From positions 1-44,143 of the forward strand of contig DATGDH010000055.1 in assembly GCA_035310985.1 (NCBI GenBank): a DNA stretch of 44,143 nucleotides, read 5' to 3'. A program made the translations under genes and the position numbers. The notes below the pieces were generated by a model. It had not been told where the DNA came from. It made no database searches and was given only the letters and a program-made list of their open reading frames with translations. Of this stretch, positions 27,001 through 30,000 are shown in pieces. This DNA is from DAHVFK01 sp035310985. GTDB lineage: Bacteria; Pseudomonadota; Gammaproteobacteria; Burkholderiales; SG8-39. How positions within the stretch are numbered: position 1 is the stretch's first letter; each line of letters starts with the position of its first letter.

Positions 27001-30000
27001 CGGCGACGGCGGCAACGACGTCGTCCTCGGCGGCTTCGGCAGCGACACGATCCACGGGGGCGACAACAACGACGTCGCCGTGGGCGACAACGGGGACGTG
27101 CTGCTGTCGACCGGCGGCGTGGCGCCCGCGCGCACGGTGATGTACGTGACCACTACCAGCGACACCGTCGGCAGCGACGACACGATCTACGGCGACGCCG
27201 GCGACGACGTGCTGATCGGCGGCGTCGGCAACGACGCCATCGACGGCGGGATGGGCAAGGATCTGATCTTCGGCGACAACGTCGTGCTCGATCGCCGGAG
27301 CACGTTCGGGAACATGACCAACCCGCGCTTCCGCACGCTCACCGGCACGCAGATCTACAGCACCAGCACAGCGACCGCAGGCCAGGCGCTGGTCGACGGC
27401 ACCTGGCAGCAGGACCCGAGTGGGCCGGCCGCCTGGACCGACTTCCGTATCACGCTGGTTAACGACGTGTCCGGCAACGATTACATCGCCGGCGGCGGTG
27501 GCGACGACCAGATCTTCGGCCAGCTCGGCGATGACGTCATCCAGGGCGACGGGTCGATCGACGTGTCGATGACCGGCGGCCAACGTGTGTTCGCCTATCG
27601 CGACGCGAACAACGCGCTGCAGATCAATCCGTCGTTCGACGCCTCGACCGACGGCAGCGATTACATCGAGGGTGGCAGCGGCAACGATACGATCTTCGGC
27701 AACCAGGGCCAGGACGACATCATCGGCGGCAATTCGGACCTGTTCAGCCTCGCCACGCCGGACCTGCGGCCCGACGGCAGCGACATGATCTTCGGCGGCT
27801 CCGGCACGGCCATATCGCGCAACGATGGCGGAAATACAAGCGCCGACGGCCATGCCCGAGACTCCGACACGATCGTCGGCGACAACGGGGACATCTTCCG
27901 CCTTGTGGGCGTGAACGGCACGGTCGGCGGCGCGGCGAGCGGCATCGCCTACAGCGCCGGGTTCCTCGCCTTCAACTACGACAACTACAACACCGGTGGG
28001 CTGAAGATCATCCCGCGCGCGGTCAAGCTGCTCGACTACACCCCGGGCGGACCGAGTTACAACCCGGCCGGCGCCGCGACCGACATCGGCGCGGCCGACG
28101 AGATTCACGGCGAGGCGGGCGACGACTTCATCTATGGCGGCAAGGGCAGCGACGTCCTGTTCGGCGACGGCCAGGACGACAACATCGTCGGCGGCTACGG
28201 CAATGACTGGATCTCCGGCGGGACCGGCGATGACGGCATCCTCGGCGACGACGGACAGATCTTCACCAGCCGCAATGGCATGGTCGAGCCGCTCAACGGC
28301 GTGAAAACGGTCACCGTGCAGAGCACGATCGCCACGGGGGGGAACGTTCAGCAGGCGACCATCAACGTCACCGGCCAGCTGGTCAAGGCGTTCGACCTTA
28401 CTCCGTTCAGCACCGATCCGAACTGGAACCCGGCCGCCGACGAATTTGCGCTGCCGAACGGCGGCGGGGTCGGCGAGACGTCGCAGCACAACTCCGACGA
28501 CATCATCTTTGGCGGTCTGGGCAACGACTTCCTGCATGGCGGGTCGGGTGACGACGCAATCAGCGGCGCCGAAGCGCTGCCGGTCTCCTACGCCTGGACT
28601 CTGGACGCCAACGGTGCGCCCACAAACGTCATCGAAACAGACTTCTACCACCCGCTCAACCCGGGCAACGTGCTGGCTTTCAATCCGGTGGACGTCAACG
28701 GGCAGCACGCGAACCGCACGCGGGCAGGCGAGTTCGCGCTGTACGACGAGTACAACCCGATGACGAAGATCGCGCTGCCGAACGGCGGCGAGTTCTTCCT
28801 CAATTTCAACGCCAGCGAAGGCCCAGCTTCGACGCTTGATGCGACCAAAATGACCGACGGCGACGACAAGATCTTCGGCGACCTAGGCAACGACTGGCTG
28901 GTGGGCGGCACAGGCCGCGACGACATGTACGGCGGCTTCGGCAACGATCTCATCAATGCCGACGACGACCTCGGCACGGCCGGCGGCCTCAACAACGCGC
29001 CTGACACGAGCGCGAGCTACGAGGATCGTGCGTTCGGCGGTGCAGGCCGCGACGTGCTGATCGCCAACACCGGCGGCGACCGACTGATCGACTGGACAGG
29101 TGAGTACAACAGCTATTTGGTGCCGTTCTCGCCGTTCGGCTTGGCCACCGTCAGCCGTACCTTGCAGCCCGGTTTGATGGACTTCCTGTATGCCCTGTCG
29201 GCCAGCGACGGCGCAGATCCGACGCGCGCCGCGGACACCGGATCTGATCCCGCGCGCAACGGCGAGCCCTATGGCGAGCTCGGGCTCGTGCTTCAGCACG
29301 ACGCGGCCTGGCAAGATCAGCATGGCGGTCCGTCCGACCCGCAGGCGGGCAATACCTCCGGCGTGCAGCGCGACGTGCTGCGCTCGGCCAATTTCAACAA
29401 CGGCACGGCGCAGGGCTTCTCGCCGCAGGTCGGTACGTTCTCGGTCGTCAACGGTCGCTATCAGGTGGGACCGACCGCCAACTCGGGTGACTCGATCAGC
29501 CTGTTCAACGAGTCTGACACGGTCATCCCGAGCTACTTCGAGATGCAGGCGACCATCAACGCGGTCAAGCCGACCGGCGGCGCCAAGGCAAACGCCTTCC
29601 TAATCTTTGATTGGCAGAGCAATACTAACTTCAAATTCGCGGGCATCGACATTTCAACCAACAAGATCGAGATCGGCCATCGCGATGCCAACGGCTGGGA
29701 GATCGATACTTGGACTAATGCCCAGTTGAAGGCGGGCAACGACTACGTCGTTATGCTCAAGGTGAACGGTACCGCGGTGACGCTGGTGCAGGGCGCCACC
29801 ACTCTCAGCTTCACTTTCGCTGCCCGCACTGACGCGCTCGGGGTCGTCCACGCCATCAACGATGGCATGGTCGGCATCGGTGCAATGGGCGGTGCGGCCG
29901 CGCAGATCGACGACGTGGTGGTACAGGCGCCGCCGGGAACGATCACGCTCGACAAGACGGTCGATTTCGGGCCCACGAGCCCTGCCAGCGGGCTGTTCAA